Below, piece after piece: positions 35,548 to 44,557 of a stretch of DNA of 64,000 bases. This stretch comes from Clostridiales bacterium. GTDB lineage: Bacteria > Bacillota > Clostridia > Christensenellales > Borkfalkiaceae. Positions within the stretch are counted from its first letter, which is position 1. Each line of letters begins with the position of its first letter. The translations under genes were made by a program, and so were the position numbers. The notes beneath the pieces are model-generated. The model was not told the origin of the DNA. It saw only the letters and a list, made by a program, of their open reading frames with translations, and searched no databases. The stretch spans positions 246,783-310,782 of the forward strand of contig SVHT01000002.1 of NCBI GenBank assembly GCA_015055615.1. The letters run 5' to 3'.

Positions 35548-35973
35548 ATGTTCAAAGGCTTGGTCGAGCATCAGTTGGATGATAAAAATAGATTGCGTAT
35601 TCCCTCCAAGTTCAAAAAAGAGCTGACGGGGGAGAACGGAGAGCGCACGTACAGCTTTTTCCGTGGTATGAACAAATGTATCTGCGTGATGGCAGACGAC
35701 GATTTGGACGAAATGCTCTCGTCGATATCAGAGGAGGCGGTTTCGGAAGCCAATCAAGCGTCGGCGTTGTTATTCAGCAGTATTTATTCGGCGGAAGAGG
35801 ACGCGCAGGGCAGAGTGGTATTGCCTTCAATGTTAAAGCGTATGGCGGGCATTCAGAAAAATATCGTCACGCTGGGACGTGGCAACCGTTTAGAAATTTG
35901 GGCGGAAGAGAATTATTACGATTATATCAACGGCGTAGATTACGACACCGAGCTTAAAAAGTTGGGGATATAA
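35548..35973 (+). CDS. mraZ: Transcriptional regulator MraZ
   Basis: A 141-residue protein with two AbrB-like halves (EHQLDDKNRLRIPSKFK at residue 6; EEDAQGRVVLPSMLKRMAG at about residue 78), the DxKGRxxxP-type motif of the family. MraZ forms a ring of several subunits and represses its own division and cell-wall cluster. AAGGAGGA precedes ATG 35548; the open frame upstream crosses the promoter and is not coding. rsmH starts two nucleotides after the stop. Confidence 0.95.
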   Translation: MFKGLVEHQLDDKNRLRIPSKFKKELTGENGERTYSFFRGMNKCICVMADDDLDEMLSSISEEAVSEANQASALLFSSIYSAEEDAQGRVVLPSMLKRMAGIQKNIVTLGRGNRLEIWAEENYYDYINGVDYDTELKKLGI

Positions 35974-35975
35974 AG

Positions 35976-36914
35976 ATGCTCGAATTTTCGCACAAGCCCG
36001 TCATGTTGGAAGAGTGCATGGAAGGGTTGAATTTAAAAGCGGACGGCATTTATTTTGACGGTACGGTCGGCGGTGGCGGACACTCGTACGAAATTTTAAA
36101 AAGGACGTCGCCAAACGGCAGATTAATCGCGACCGACCTTGACGACGAGGCGATTGCGGCGGCGACGAACCGATTGCAAGAATTTAACGGCAGATTTTCG
36201 ATATACAAATCCAATTATAAGGATTTTGAAAAGGTATTTGAAAAAGCCGAAATTGATAAAATCGACGGCGCGTTGCTCGATTTTGGGATATCTTCCCACC
36301 AAATCGACGACGAAGAGCGAGGGTTTAGTTATAAAATGGCGGACGCCCCTTTGGATATGCGTATGGACACTACGGCGTATCTAACGGCGGAAATGGTTGT
36401 CAATACCTATCCCGAAGAACGGCTCGTCAAGATTTTGAGAGATTACGGCGAAGAGACCTTTGCCAAACAAATTGTAAGAAATATCGTTAAGTATCGGGAA
36501 AAGCAACCTTTAAAAACGTCGGGTGAGCTTTCCGAAATCATCAAGAGCAGTATTCCTGCAAAATTTCGATTCGGCGCGCCTTGCGAAAGAAAAACCTTTC
36601 AGGCACTTCGCATAGAGGTGAACGGCGAGCTTGACGGATTGAGCGACTTGGTGTTAAAGCTGACGAGGCGATTGAAAAAGGGGGGCAGAATTGCGATTCT
36701 AACCTTCCACTCGTTGGAAGACCGAATTGTAAAAGAGGTATTCAAAACGCTGGAAAACCCCTGTACTTGTCCCGGGAATTTCCCCGTATGCGTGTGCGGG
36801 AAAAAGCCGGAGGTGAAAATCGTTACGAAAAAGCCGATTACGGCAAGCTGTAACGAGCTGGAAGACAATTCCAGAAGTAAATGCGCAAAATTAAGAGTGG
36901 CGGAACGAATTTGA
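35976..36914 (+). CDS. rsmH: 16S rRNA (cytosine(1402)-N(4))-methyltransferase
   Basis: A 312-residue SAM-dependent methyltransferase, also called MraW. It has HKPVMLEECMEGL, GGGGHSYEIL (SAM loop), ALLDFGISSHQIDDEERGFSY, and the closing SRSKCAKLRVAERI that is nearly invariant in the family. It modifies C1402 in the ribosomal P site. Its place between mraZ and the ftsL-like gene is the standard order. Confidence 0.97.
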   Translation: MLEFSHKPVMLEECMEGLNLKADGIYFDGTVGGGGHSYEILKRTSPNGRLIATDLDDEAIAAATNRLQEFNGRFSIYKSNYKDFEKVFEKAEIDKIDGALLDFGISSHQIDDEERGFSYKMADAPLDMRMDTTAYLTAEMVVNTYPEERLVKILRDYGEETFAKQIVRNIVKYREKQPLKTSGELSEIIKSSIPAKFRFGAPCERKTFQALRIEVNGELDGLSDLVLKLTRRLKKGGRIAILTFHSLEDRIVKEVFKTLENPCTCPGNFPVCVCGKKPEVKIVTKKPITASCNELEDNSRSKCAKLRVAERI

Positions 36915-36978
36915 AGGTCCGCAAAAGATAAGAAATAAAGGGAAAACGGTAGAAATACGACAACGGAGGAGCAATATT

Positions 36979-37641
36979 ATGGAATTGGTTCGCGAAACGC
37001 AAAGAGCAACCTCGACGGCTGCGGAACTGGAAGCGCAAAAACATAACGCACAGATTAGAGAACGTTATAATAGACTTTTGAGCGCGGAAGCCGACCAACT
37101 TGCCTCCGAAACGTACGTGCAAACGCCTACGCAGGAAGTACGCGCGTCCGTAATTGCGCCCGAAGCCCCCGCATACGTATCGCCCGTAACGGCGGAAACA
37201 CCCGTTTTAGAACAGGTTCCTCAGGTGACGGAATTTGTCCGTGAACAGGTGACTTCGCCCGTATTCACGACGGAAAAATTCGACCGTTTGCAAGAAAATA
37301 ACAACGTAGTAAACAGCGCGGTAGAGGCAACGATTGCGCCCACGTACGTTGCGCCCGTATACCAAACGGCAACGGCTACGGCGATGGAAACGGAGCAATA
37401 TTCTATTTCGTCTTTCGCAAAGAAAATGATTGCGGCTGCGGCGACTACGGTATTCGCATTGATTACGATTATCGGCGTTAATACGCACGTTCTCAACAAT
37501 AAGAAAGTGGAGTTTCATCGTTTGCAAGCTCGTCAACAAGAATTGCTTGAAGAAAGAGAAAGCGTCTTGCAAGGCATCGAGATTGCAACGTCCGAAGAAA
37601 CGATTCGCGCTTGGGCGGAACAGCAGTTAAAAGGCAACTAA
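36979..37641 (+). CDS. FtsL-like cell division protein with long N-terminal extension
   Basis: A 220-residue single-pass protein in the exact position of ftsL. One transmembrane segment (residues about 150-170, MIAAAATTVFALITIIGV) is followed by a short extracytoplasmic coiled coil (KKVEFHRLQARQQELLEERESVLQGI), as in FtsL/DivIC. Unusually, about 148 residues precede the membrane segment, rich in Pro, Ala, Thr, Val and Glu (VSPVTAETPVLEQVPQVTEF), where typical FtsL has only 20-50. That cytoplasmic arm is probably disordered. CGGAGGAG precedes ATG 36979. The divisome role follows from position and topology. Confidence 0.75.
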   Translation: MELVRETQRATSTAAELEAQKHNAQIRERYNRLLSAEADQLASETYVQTPTQEVRASVIAPEAPAYVSPVTAETPVLEQVPQVTEFVREQVTSPVFTTEKFDRLQENNNVVNSAVEATIAPTYVAPVYQTATATAMETEQYSISSFAKKMIAAAATTVFALITIIGVNTHVLNNKKVEFHRLQARQQELLEERESVLQGIEIATSEETIRAWAEQQLKGN

Positions 37642-37663
37642 GACAAAAACAGGAGAAAGGCAT

Positions 37664-39415
37664 ATCAAACGAACAAATCACGAATATTCGATTACGGTTT
37701 TACGAAAGAGGTTACTCGCCATCAGCTTGGCGGTAACCTTTCTTTTTTGCTTTTTAATCGGGCGTTTTTTCTACGTGCAGGTGGTGTGGAGCGGAGAGCT
37801 TAATTACCGCGCGCTCGACCAATGGACGCGCGAGTTGCCGATTGTTGCCGAGCGCGGTAAAATCGTCGATAGAAACGGTGTGGTGCTCGCTGATAATACG
37901 ACGGCGTATACGGTATTTGCGCGCTCCAACGCCGTGAAAGATAAAGAAAAAACGGCGACGTTGCTTGCAAACGCGCTGGATTTAGCCGAGGAGACTGTTT
38001 ATGAGAAATTGACAAAGAAAAAGGCGTCCGAGGTTACGATTGCCAAAAAGGTAGAAAAATCGAAGATAGAAAAACTGTCGGCGTTGTCGTTAGACGGCGT
38101 GTATTTTTCACGCGATAACGTGCGGTATTATCCCAAGGACGATGCGCTTTGTCAGGTGGTGGGATTTACTTCCACGGACAATATCGGAACGACGGGTATA
38201 GAGAAATACTACAATACCTATCTTTCGGGTAAAAACGGCGAACTGTTGCAGGAAACGGATTTGGTCGGTATTGAGGTCAAGGGCAGCGTAGCGACGTATC
38301 TGCCTGCGGAAAACGGTTACAACGTACAACTGACCATTGATTATGCCATACAAGAATTGGCGGAAAGCGCGTTGGAAAAGGTTTCTGCGGTATATTCGCC
38401 CACGTCGGCGCAATGTATTGTTTTGGACGTCAACACCTTTGAAGTGTTGGCGTTGGCAAACTATCCCTCGTACAGTCTCAACGAAATTCCACGCAACGAT
38501 GCGGAGCTCTTGAACGAATTGACGAGAAACCGCTTGGTTTGTGATATTTACGAGCCTGGTTCGACCTTTAAAATCGTGACGTCCGCTATCAATTTGGAAG
38601 AATATGCGCGCGGAAACAGCAAAGCCTTTTCGCCAAAATACGTTTTTAACAGTTCGCGTACGCGTTACGTAGACGGGACGACGGTGAAGTGTTGGAGTAA
38701 CCACGCCAACGGAAAACACAGCAATCAAACGCTTGCCGAGGCGCTCAATACCAGTTGCAACCCTTGCTTTACGGATATGGCGTTATCCCTTGGCAAGGAA
38801 ACCTTTTATCAGTATCTTTCGGCGTTTGGGTTCGGACAAAAAACGGGGATTGATTACGGTGGAGAGGCGTACGGCTTGTTGATGCCAAAGCAGGCGGTAC
38901 GGAATTGCGATTTGGCGCGTATCGGGTTCGGGCAGACGATTGCCGTTTCGGGGATACAGCTTGCCTGCGCAACGGCCTCGGCGGTCAACGGCGGGTATTA
39001 TTATGCGCCGAGATTGGTAAAACGTGTGTATGCGGACGACGGATACGTGGCTTTGGAAAATAAACCGATATTGCAAAATCGGACGGTTAGCGAAAAGACG
39101 TCGGCTCTGCTTGCGCAGATGCTGGAAGGGGTCGTTCGGGACGGTAGCGGGAAAAAGGCGTACATAGAAGGGTACAAGGTCGGCGGTAAAACAGGTACGG
39201 CGCAAAAATTTGAAAACGGGCGCATTGCCGTGGGAAAATACGTTTCGTCTTTCGTGGGCTTTTTCCCCGCCGACAAACCGCAGTATCTTGCCCTCGTAAT
39301 CGTTGACGAGCCGAAAGGGGCGTATTACGGGAGCGTGGTTGCCGCGCCGTGCGCCAAAGAGATTTTTGAGGGAATTATTTCGCTGAAAAACATACGCGCG
39401 CATACGGAAGAATAG
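37664..39415 (+). CDS. ftsI: Penicillin-binding protein 2 / FtsI-type peptidoglycan transpeptidase
   Basis: A class B penicillin-binding protein: transmembrane anchor (LAVTFLFCFLIGRFFYVQVV), dimerisation domain, then transpeptidase with SxxK as STFK (active serine in EPGSTFKI), SxN as SCN (NTSCNPC), and KTGT (GGKTGTAQK). The first conventional start is TTG 37727, which would begin inside the anchor and lacks a ribosome site. The in-frame sequence is open back to 37664, where AGGAGAAAGG stands 8 nt before an ATC codon and yields a normal basic N-terminus (KRTNHEYSITVLRKRLL). I therefore place the start at ATC 37664: either a rare AUC start or a base error. It crosslinks septal wall. Confidence 0.9.
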   Translation: MKRTNHEYSITVLRKRLLAISLAVTFLFCFLIGRFFYVQVVWSGELNYRALDQWTRELPIVAERGKIVDRNGVVLADNTTAYTVFARSNAVKDKEKTATLLANALDLAEETVYEKLTKKKASEVTIAKKVEKSKIEKLSALSLDGVYFSRDNVRYYPKDDALCQVVGFTSTDNIGTTGIEKYYNTYLSGKNGELLQETDLVGIEVKGSVATYLPAENGYNVQLTIDYAIQELAESALEKVSAVYSPTSAQCIVLDVNTFEVLALANYPSYSLNEIPRNDAELLNELTRNRLVCDIYEPGSTFKIVTSAINLEEYARGNSKAFSPKYVFNSSRTRYVDGTTVKCWSNHANGKHSNQTLAEALNTSCNPCFTDMALSLGKETFYQYLSAFGFGQKTGIDYGGEAYGLLMPKQAVRNCDLARIGFGQTIAVSGIQLACATASAVNGGYYYAPRLVKRVYADDGYVALENKPILQNRTVSEKTSALLAQMLEGVVRDGSGKKAYIEGYKVGGKTGTAQKFENGRIAVGKYVSSFVGFFPADKPQYLALVIVDEPKGAYYGSVVAAPCAKEIFEGIISLKNIRAHTEE

Positions 39416-39456
39416 AATAAAGTATCGGGAAACGTTTATGGATAGGGGGATACGGT

Positions 39457-40935
39457 ATGCGATTGACGAAGCTGGCAAACGCGGTAGAAGGGCGAGTGAT
39501 TATTGGGGAAACGGAGTGTGAGAGGGAGATTACAAACCTTTGTATGGACAGTCGAAAGCGCATGGACGGAGGGTTGTTTTTTTGTTTGCGTGGGGAAAAC
39601 GCAGACGGGCACGACTATGCTGATGAAAGCGTGAAAAACGGAGCGGTTGCAATCGTGTGCGAACGCCCCGTTTCCGTGAACGTTCCGCAAATTATTGTAA
39701 AAAACGTGCGGGAAAGTCTGGGCAAAATTGCCTCTGCATTTTACGGAAATCCCGCGCAAAAGATGAAAATTATTGCAATTACGGGCACGAACGGCAAAAC
39801 GACCACGTCGTATATGCTGGCGGAAATTTTAAAAAAAGCGGGTAAAAAAGTCGGGGTTATCGGTACGCTTGGGGCTGTGTACGGACGAAAAAAATTACCG
39901 CCGACGCTGACTACGCCCGATCCGATTGAACTGCATAAAATTTTTGCGGATATGTTGCTTTGCGGTACGGAATACGTGATAATGGAGGTTTCCGCGCACG
40001 CCTTGCATTATTATAAGACGGAAGGAATACCCTTTGTCACGGCGATTTTTACCAATTTCACGCAAGACCATTTGGATTTTTTCAAGGATATGGACGCGTA
40101 TAAGCGGGCGAAACTTCGCCTTTTCCAAGAAAAGAGCTTGCCTGTTGCGGTGTTGAACGGCGATGACGGCGTGGGTAGGGAGATTGGCGAAGATTGTGAA
40201 AAAGTAGGAATAAAGACGGTCTATTACGGCTTGAATACCCCCGTAGACGCCTTTGCAATCGTGACGGACGAGAGCTTAAAACGGACGGAGTGTATGTTGA
40301 ATATCAACGACGAGCTTTGCCGTATTTCCCTGTTGATGACAGGGCGTCATAACGTCTACAACGCCCTTGCCGCGGCGGTTTGCGCTATGGAGCTTGGTAT
40401 AGAAACGGGGGCGATTGCGGAGGGATTGAGCAAACTTTGCGGGGTGGAAGGCAGATTGCAACGGGTAGGCGCTTTTAACGGGGGTGAAATCTACGTCGAT
40501 TTTGCGCATACGCCCGACGGCTTGGCAAACTCGTTAGAGGCGTTAAAACCGCATTGTAGAGGACGTCTAATTTGTCTGTTTGGTTGCGGAGGAAATCGGG
40601 ATAAGAGTAAACGCGCGGTTATGGGGGAAACGGCGGCGAAAAAATCCGATTTTTCTGTGCTGACGTCCGACAATCCGCGCTATGAGGACCCTTTGGATAT
40701 TATCGGAGAAATCGAAAAGGGGTATCGTCGGTTTTCGCCCCGTTACGTAATCGTGCCCGACCGAAAGCGCGCTTTGGAATATGCGTTGGATATTTTAAAG
40801 AAGGGGGACGTGTTGCTCGTGGCGGGCAAAGGCGGCGAGCAGTATCAAGAAATTATGGGTATAAAATACCCCTTTAACGACCACGATAGTATTATCGAAT
40901 TATTGGAACAAAAAGGAAAAACGCCGCAGAGTTAA
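39457..40935 (+). CDS. murE: UDP-MurNAc-tripeptide synthetase MurE
   Basis: A 492-residue Mur ligase. The ATP loop is TGTNGKTTTS, followed by the HALHYYKTEGI region. DNPRYEDP marks meso-diaminopimelate specificity, so the wall is likely DAP-type. The usual GKGHE motif reads GKGGE here. It adds the third residue to UDP-MurNAc-L-Ala-D-Glu in the cytosol. AGGGGGA lies before ATG 39457. murF is not in this cluster, and MraY follows immediately. Confidence 0.95.
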   Translation: MRLTKLANAVEGRVIIGETECEREITNLCMDSRKRMDGGLFFCLRGENADGHDYADESVKNGAVAIVCERPVSVNVPQIIVKNVRESLGKIASAFYGNPAQKMKIIAITGTNGKTTTSYMLAEILKKAGKKVGVIGTLGAVYGRKKLPPTLTTPDPIELHKIFADMLLCGTEYVIMEVSAHALHYYKTEGIPFVTAIFTNFTQDHLDFFKDMDAYKRAKLRLFQEKSLPVAVLNGDDGVGREIGEDCEKVGIKTVYYGLNTPVDAFAIVTDESLKRTECMLNINDELCRISLLMTGRHNVYNALAAAVCAMELGIETGAIAEGLSKLCGVEGRLQRVGAFNGGEIYVDFAHTPDGLANSLEALKPHCRGRLICLFGCGGNRDKSKRAVMGETAAKKSDFSVLTSDNPRYEDPLDIIGEIEKGYRRFSPRYVIVPDRKRALEYALDILKKGDVLLVAGKGGEQYQEIMGIKYPFNDHDSIIELLEQKGKTPQS

Positions 40936-40954
40936 TGTGCGCGTAAGGGGGAGT

Positions 40955-41908
40955 ATGAAGACGTATTTATTGGCGGCGTTGGTTGCGTTTGGGATATCGT
41001 TTTTGTTTTTGCTGGTGCTGATACCCGTTTTGCGGAAAATCAAGTTCGGGCAAAATATCCTGTCGTACGTCAAGGAGCATAAGGCGAAAGGCGGTACGCC
41101 CACTATGGGGGGTATCGCTTTTGTTTTGGCGGCGAGTATAACGGCGGTGTGTTTTATTCAAAAGGCAGAGCGAAACACGTTGCTTACGCTTGTCGTTGGG
41201 CTGTCGTATATGCTCGTGGGGGTTATAGACGATTTGTTAAAACGCGCGCATAAAGAAAATTTGGGCTTGCGCGCGTGGCAAAAGCTTTTATTTCAACTGC
41301 TGATAGCCTTGCTTTGCGGTATCTATTGTCTGCGGTCGGGGGCAACGGTGTTGCATTTGCCTTTTACGCAAAAGAGCGTCAATATCGGTTGGGGAATTTT
41401 GCCCCTTGCAATTTTCGTGTTTGTGGGAACGGTGAACGCGGTTAATTTGACGGACGGATTGGACGGACTCGCGGCGAGTACGAGTATTCCCTTTTTTCTT
41501 TCGCTGGCAATTTTGTTGCATTTGCAAAGCGGGGCAGGGGCGATGCCGACGTTGTGTTTTTGCTTGGTGGGAGCGCTTACGGCGTATCTGTGTTTTAATT
41601 TACCGCCAGCGTCCGTGTTTATGGGGGATACCGGCTCGTTGTCGCTGGGCGGTTTTGCTGCGGCGATTGCAACGTTTAGCGGTAACGCGCTCTATATTTT
41701 GGTTTTGGGAGCTTGTTTCGTCTTTTCGGTCATATCCGTCGTGTTGCAGGTAATATACTATAAAGTGACGGGGGGTAGGCGTATATTCCTAATGGCGCCT
41801 GCGCATCACCATTTTCAGCAAAAGGGATACTCGGAAACGCGGATTTCGTACGCGTATTTTACGGTAACCTTATTGCTTGGGACGATTTGCGTAATCACCG
41901 CCCTGTAA
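40955..41908 (+). CDS. mraY: Phospho-N-acetylmuramoyl-pentapeptide-transferase
   Basis: A 317-residue membrane enzyme with about ten transmembrane segments that transfers phospho-MurNAc-pentapeptide to undecaprenyl phosphate to make lipid I. Conserved pieces are KAKGGTPTMGGIAFV, VGVIDDLLKRAHKENLGL, NAVNLTDGLDGLA, FMGDTGSLSLGG, and APAHHHFQQKGYSE. ATG 40955 sits close to AAGGGGGAG; a GTG at 40937, just after the murE stop, is an alternative. Confidence 0.96.
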   Translation: MKTYLLAALVAFGISFLFLLVLIPVLRKIKFGQNILSYVKEHKAKGGTPTMGGIAFVLAASITAVCFIQKAERNTLLTLVVGLSYMLVGVIDDLLKRAHKENLGLRAWQKLLFQLLIALLCGIYCLRSGATVLHLPFTQKSVNIGWGILPLAIFVFVGTVNAVNLTDGLDGLAASTSIPFFLSLAILLHLQSGAGAMPTLCFCLVGALTAYLCFNLPPASVFMGDTGSLSLGGFAAAIATFSGNALYILVLGACFVFSVISVVLQVIYYKVTGGRRIFLMAPAHHHFQQKGYSETRISYAYFTVTLLLGTICVITAL

Positions 41909-41918
41909 AGGAGAAAGT

Positions 41919-43370
41919 ATGTTTCCGAAAAAACAAGTGTTTTTTGTTTTAGGTCTATCGAAATCGGGCAAAGCCGCCGCGGAGTTTTTGCTTGCGCGCT
42001 CCGCAACCGTATATGTTTACGACGATAATCCGTCCGAACGTGTCGAGAAAGTGGCTGTTGGCTTGGTAGAGAAAGGAGCAAAGCGAATTAAGGCGGAAGA
42101 GCTCGTTAGAATGCCCGACGTTTGCGACGTGTTGGTGCTCAGTCCAGGGATTCCAATCGACCACCCGACGGCAATCGCCTTTAAGCGAAACGGTAGGGCG
42201 GTTATCGGGGAAACGGAATTGGCGGCGCGGAATATGCGTGCCCCGATATTTGCGGTGACGGGCACGAACGGGAAAACGACAACGGTTTCGATGCTGACGA
42301 AAGTCTTGAAAAAGGGCGGGTATACTGCGGAGGCGTGCGGTAATATCGGCATGCCGATGACGAAGTTCTGTTCTATGCGTGAAGAGGGGATTGCGGTTGC
42401 CGAAATTTCCAGCTTTCAAATGGAAACCTTGCAATCGCTCTGTCCGCATATCGCCGTTGTTCTCAACGTTACCGAGGATCATCTCAATAGACATTATACG
42501 ATGGAAAATTACATATTTTTAAAGGCGAAACTGCTGAAAAATATGACGGAATCAGAGTTTGCAATTTTGAACTACGACGACCCGATTGTGCGTGGTTTTG
42601 CAGAAAAAACAAAGGCAAAAATTTTGTACTTTTCCTCAAAAGAACGGGTGCGTGGCGCGTACGCGGAAAACGGCTATCTCTATTGCGGAAAGGAAAAAAT
42701 TATGGCGGTAGACGAGCTTTCCGTCGGTGGGGTACATAACGTGCAAAATGCCCTTGCTGTGATTATCGCGGCAAAGCTTGCGGGGGTGAAAACGGAAGAT
42801 ATCGTTTCGGCTCTGCGAGAGTTTAAAGGGGTACATCACCGCATTGAACGGGTTGCGGAAATCGACGGCGTAGAATACGTGGACGATTCTAAGGGCACGA
42901 ACGTGGACGCGACGTTGAAAGGCGTGGCGTCGATGAAAAGAGATACGGTGCTATTGCTCGGCGGTAAAAATAAAGGGTATGATTACAATAAATTGTTTGC
43001 AGAGTTAAAGGGGGCGAAAGTCGTGCACGCAGTCCTTTATGGCGAAAACCGTTTTGCGCTGTTGAAAGCGGCAAGGGAACAATCGTTTGATGCCTTGACG
43101 CTCTGTGGCGGCGGGTTTGCGTTTGCGGTGCGCGTTGCCGCGTTAAAAGCGGAGCGTGGGCAAACGGTGTTGCTCAGCCCTGCGAGTGCAAGTTTTGACG
43201 AGTTTAGTAGTTATGAGGAAAGGGGGGAAAGGTTTGCGGAAATCGTCAGGGGGCTTGCAAAACAAGAACAAAAAGAGGAATCACCCGTCTGCGAAACAAA
43301 GGACGGTAGTGCAACCGAGCAGGGAGATGGTATCGAGCCAGACGCTGCGGGTGGAAGAAAAGACGAGTAA
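41919..43370 (+). CDS. murD: UDP-MurNAc-L-Ala:D-Glu ligase MurD
   Basis: A 483-residue Mur ligase. LGLSKSGKAAAEFL is at the N-terminus, the ATP loop is VTGTNGKTTTVSML, and NVTEDHLNRH and the LSPASASFDEFSSYEERGERF terminus of MurD are present. Beyond that end, about 40 extra residues (QEQKEESPVCETKDGS...) are low-complexity and acidic. This tail is read from DNA that also encodes the start of FtsW in another frame, so it is probably an overlap product rather than a functional domain. AAAGGAG precedes ATG 41919. Confidence 0.95.
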   Translation: MFPKKQVFFVLGLSKSGKAAAEFLLARSATVYVYDDNPSERVEKVAVGLVEKGAKRIKAEELVRMPDVCDVLVLSPGIPIDHPTAIAFKRNGRAVIGETELAARNMRAPIFAVTGTNGKTTTVSMLTKVLKKGGYTAEACGNIGMPMTKFCSMREEGIAVAEISSFQMETLQSLCPHIAVVLNVTEDHLNRHYTMENYIFLKAKLLKNMTESEFAILNYDDPIVRGFAEKTKAKILYFSSKERVRGAYAENGYLYCGKEKIMAVDELSVGGVHNVQNALAVIIAAKLAGVKTEDIVSALREFKGVHHRIERVAEIDGVEYVDDSKGTNVDATLKGVASMKRDTVLLLGGKNKGYDYNKLFAELKGAKVVHAVLYGENRFALLKAAREQSFDALTLCGGGFAFAVRVAALKAERGQTVLLSPASASFDEFSSYEERGERFAEIVRGLAKQEQKEESPVCETKDGSATEQGDGIEPDAAGGRKDE

Positions 43371-44532
43371 AAGTCGGCGTTTAAAAGCGCCCAAAGGGGA
43401 CGTCAGTATTCTCATTTTAACCGTAATTTTGTCTGCGTTCGGGGTGTTGGCAATTTATTCGGCGAGCCGTTACGTTGCTCAAACGCAATACGGCGACGGT
43501 TTGTATTTTGTTAAAAAACAACTGCTCGGTTTTGCTTTGGGTTTGGTGGCGATGTTGTTTTGCGGACGGCTGAATTATCGCCGTCTAAAAGGCAAAAAAG
43601 TGCGCTGGGTATTGTATATCGTTCCCGTGGTTTTGTTGGGGTTGGTGTTTGTTCCAGGGCTTGGCGTAACCAACTACGGCGCGACGAGATGGATTGGCGT
43701 GGGCGGGGTTACCTTGCAACCGTCCGAGCTGGCAAAATACGGGTTTGTCGTGTTTGCGGCGGCGTATATGTCGGACGACGTTGGCAGAATGCGTACGTTT
43801 AAGGGGGCTTTGCCCGTGCTCTTGGCGGGCGGGGTTGTTTGCGGTTTGATTATTGTCGAGCCGAATATGTCCGTTACCATTTGCGTGGCGTTGTTGATGC
43901 TCGCAATGCTCTATCTCGGCGGTATGAAAATCCGTTATTTTTTGATGCTGTGTATTCCCGCTTTGCTTGCCGTGCCCGCCATGATTATTGCCGAGCCGTA
44001 CAGATTATCTCGTCTAAGCGCCTTTCTCGATCCTTGGGAAAATCCGCGTGGGGAGGGGTATCAATTAATACAGTCCCTATATGCGCTCGGCAACGGCGGT
44101 TGGTTTGGAACGGGATTGTTCAAATCTCGCCAAAAATACCGTTTTTTGCCCTTCGCCGAAAGTGATTTTATTCTTTCGATTATCGGCGAGGAGCTCGGAT
44201 TTTTTGGAATAACGTTGCTGTTTATCACTTGCGGTTTGCTCATTTGGCGAGGGATAAGCGTTGCGCGAAAAGCGCCCGATTTTTTCTCGTTTTTGCTCGC
44301 CCTAGGGATTACGCTCGTTTACGGTATACAGACGGTTATCAACGCGCTTGTGGTCAGCGGTAGTATTCCGCCGACGGGCTTGCCCCTACCCTTGATAAGC
44401 TCGGGTAATACGTCGCTGATTATCACTATGTCGTCTATGGGGGTATTATACGCAATCTCGGCGCAGGCGACAAAGGAAGAGGGGGCGGGCAAGGGAAAAG
44501 GCACAAAAGGTAGGAAATTTTTCATAAGATAA
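43309..44532 (+). CDS. ftsW: Peptidoglycan glycosyltransferase FtsW
   Basis: About 407 residues with ten transmembrane segments of the SEDS family. A basic cytoplasmic start leads to VSILILTVILSAFGVLAIYSAS, followed by the conserved GATRWIGVGGVTLQPSELAKYG, the LIVVEPNMSVT-like IIVEPNMSVTI, and VSGSIPPTGLPLPLISSGNTS. SEDS proteins polymerise glycan strands with a partner class B PBP such as the FtsI here. The start lies inside murD: GTG 43309 has AAGGA 5 nt upstream; ATG 43213 and ATG 43327 are alternatives. The exact start is uncertain. Confidence 0.93.
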   Translation: MQPSREMVSSQTLRVEEKTSKSRRLKAPKGDVSILILTVILSAFGVLAIYSASRYVAQTQYGDGLYFVKKQLLGFALGLVAMLFCGRLNYRRLKGKKVRWVLYIVPVVLLGLVFVPGLGVTNYGATRWIGVGGVTLQPSELAKYGFVVFAAAYMSDDVGRMRTFKGALPVLLAGGVVCGLIIVEPNMSVTICVALLMLAMLYLGGMKIRYFLMLCIPALLAVPAMIIAEPYRLSRLSAFLDPWENPRGEGYQLIQSLYALGNGGWFGTGLFKSRQKYRFLPFAESDFILSIIGEELGFFGITLLFITCGLLIWRGISVARKAPDFFSFLLALGITLVYGIQTVINALVVSGSIPPTGLPLPLISSGNTSLIITMSSMGVLYAISAQATKEEGAGKGKGTKGRKFFIR

Positions 44533-44557
44533 AGCAAAGACAAAGGAGCTTTATCGT

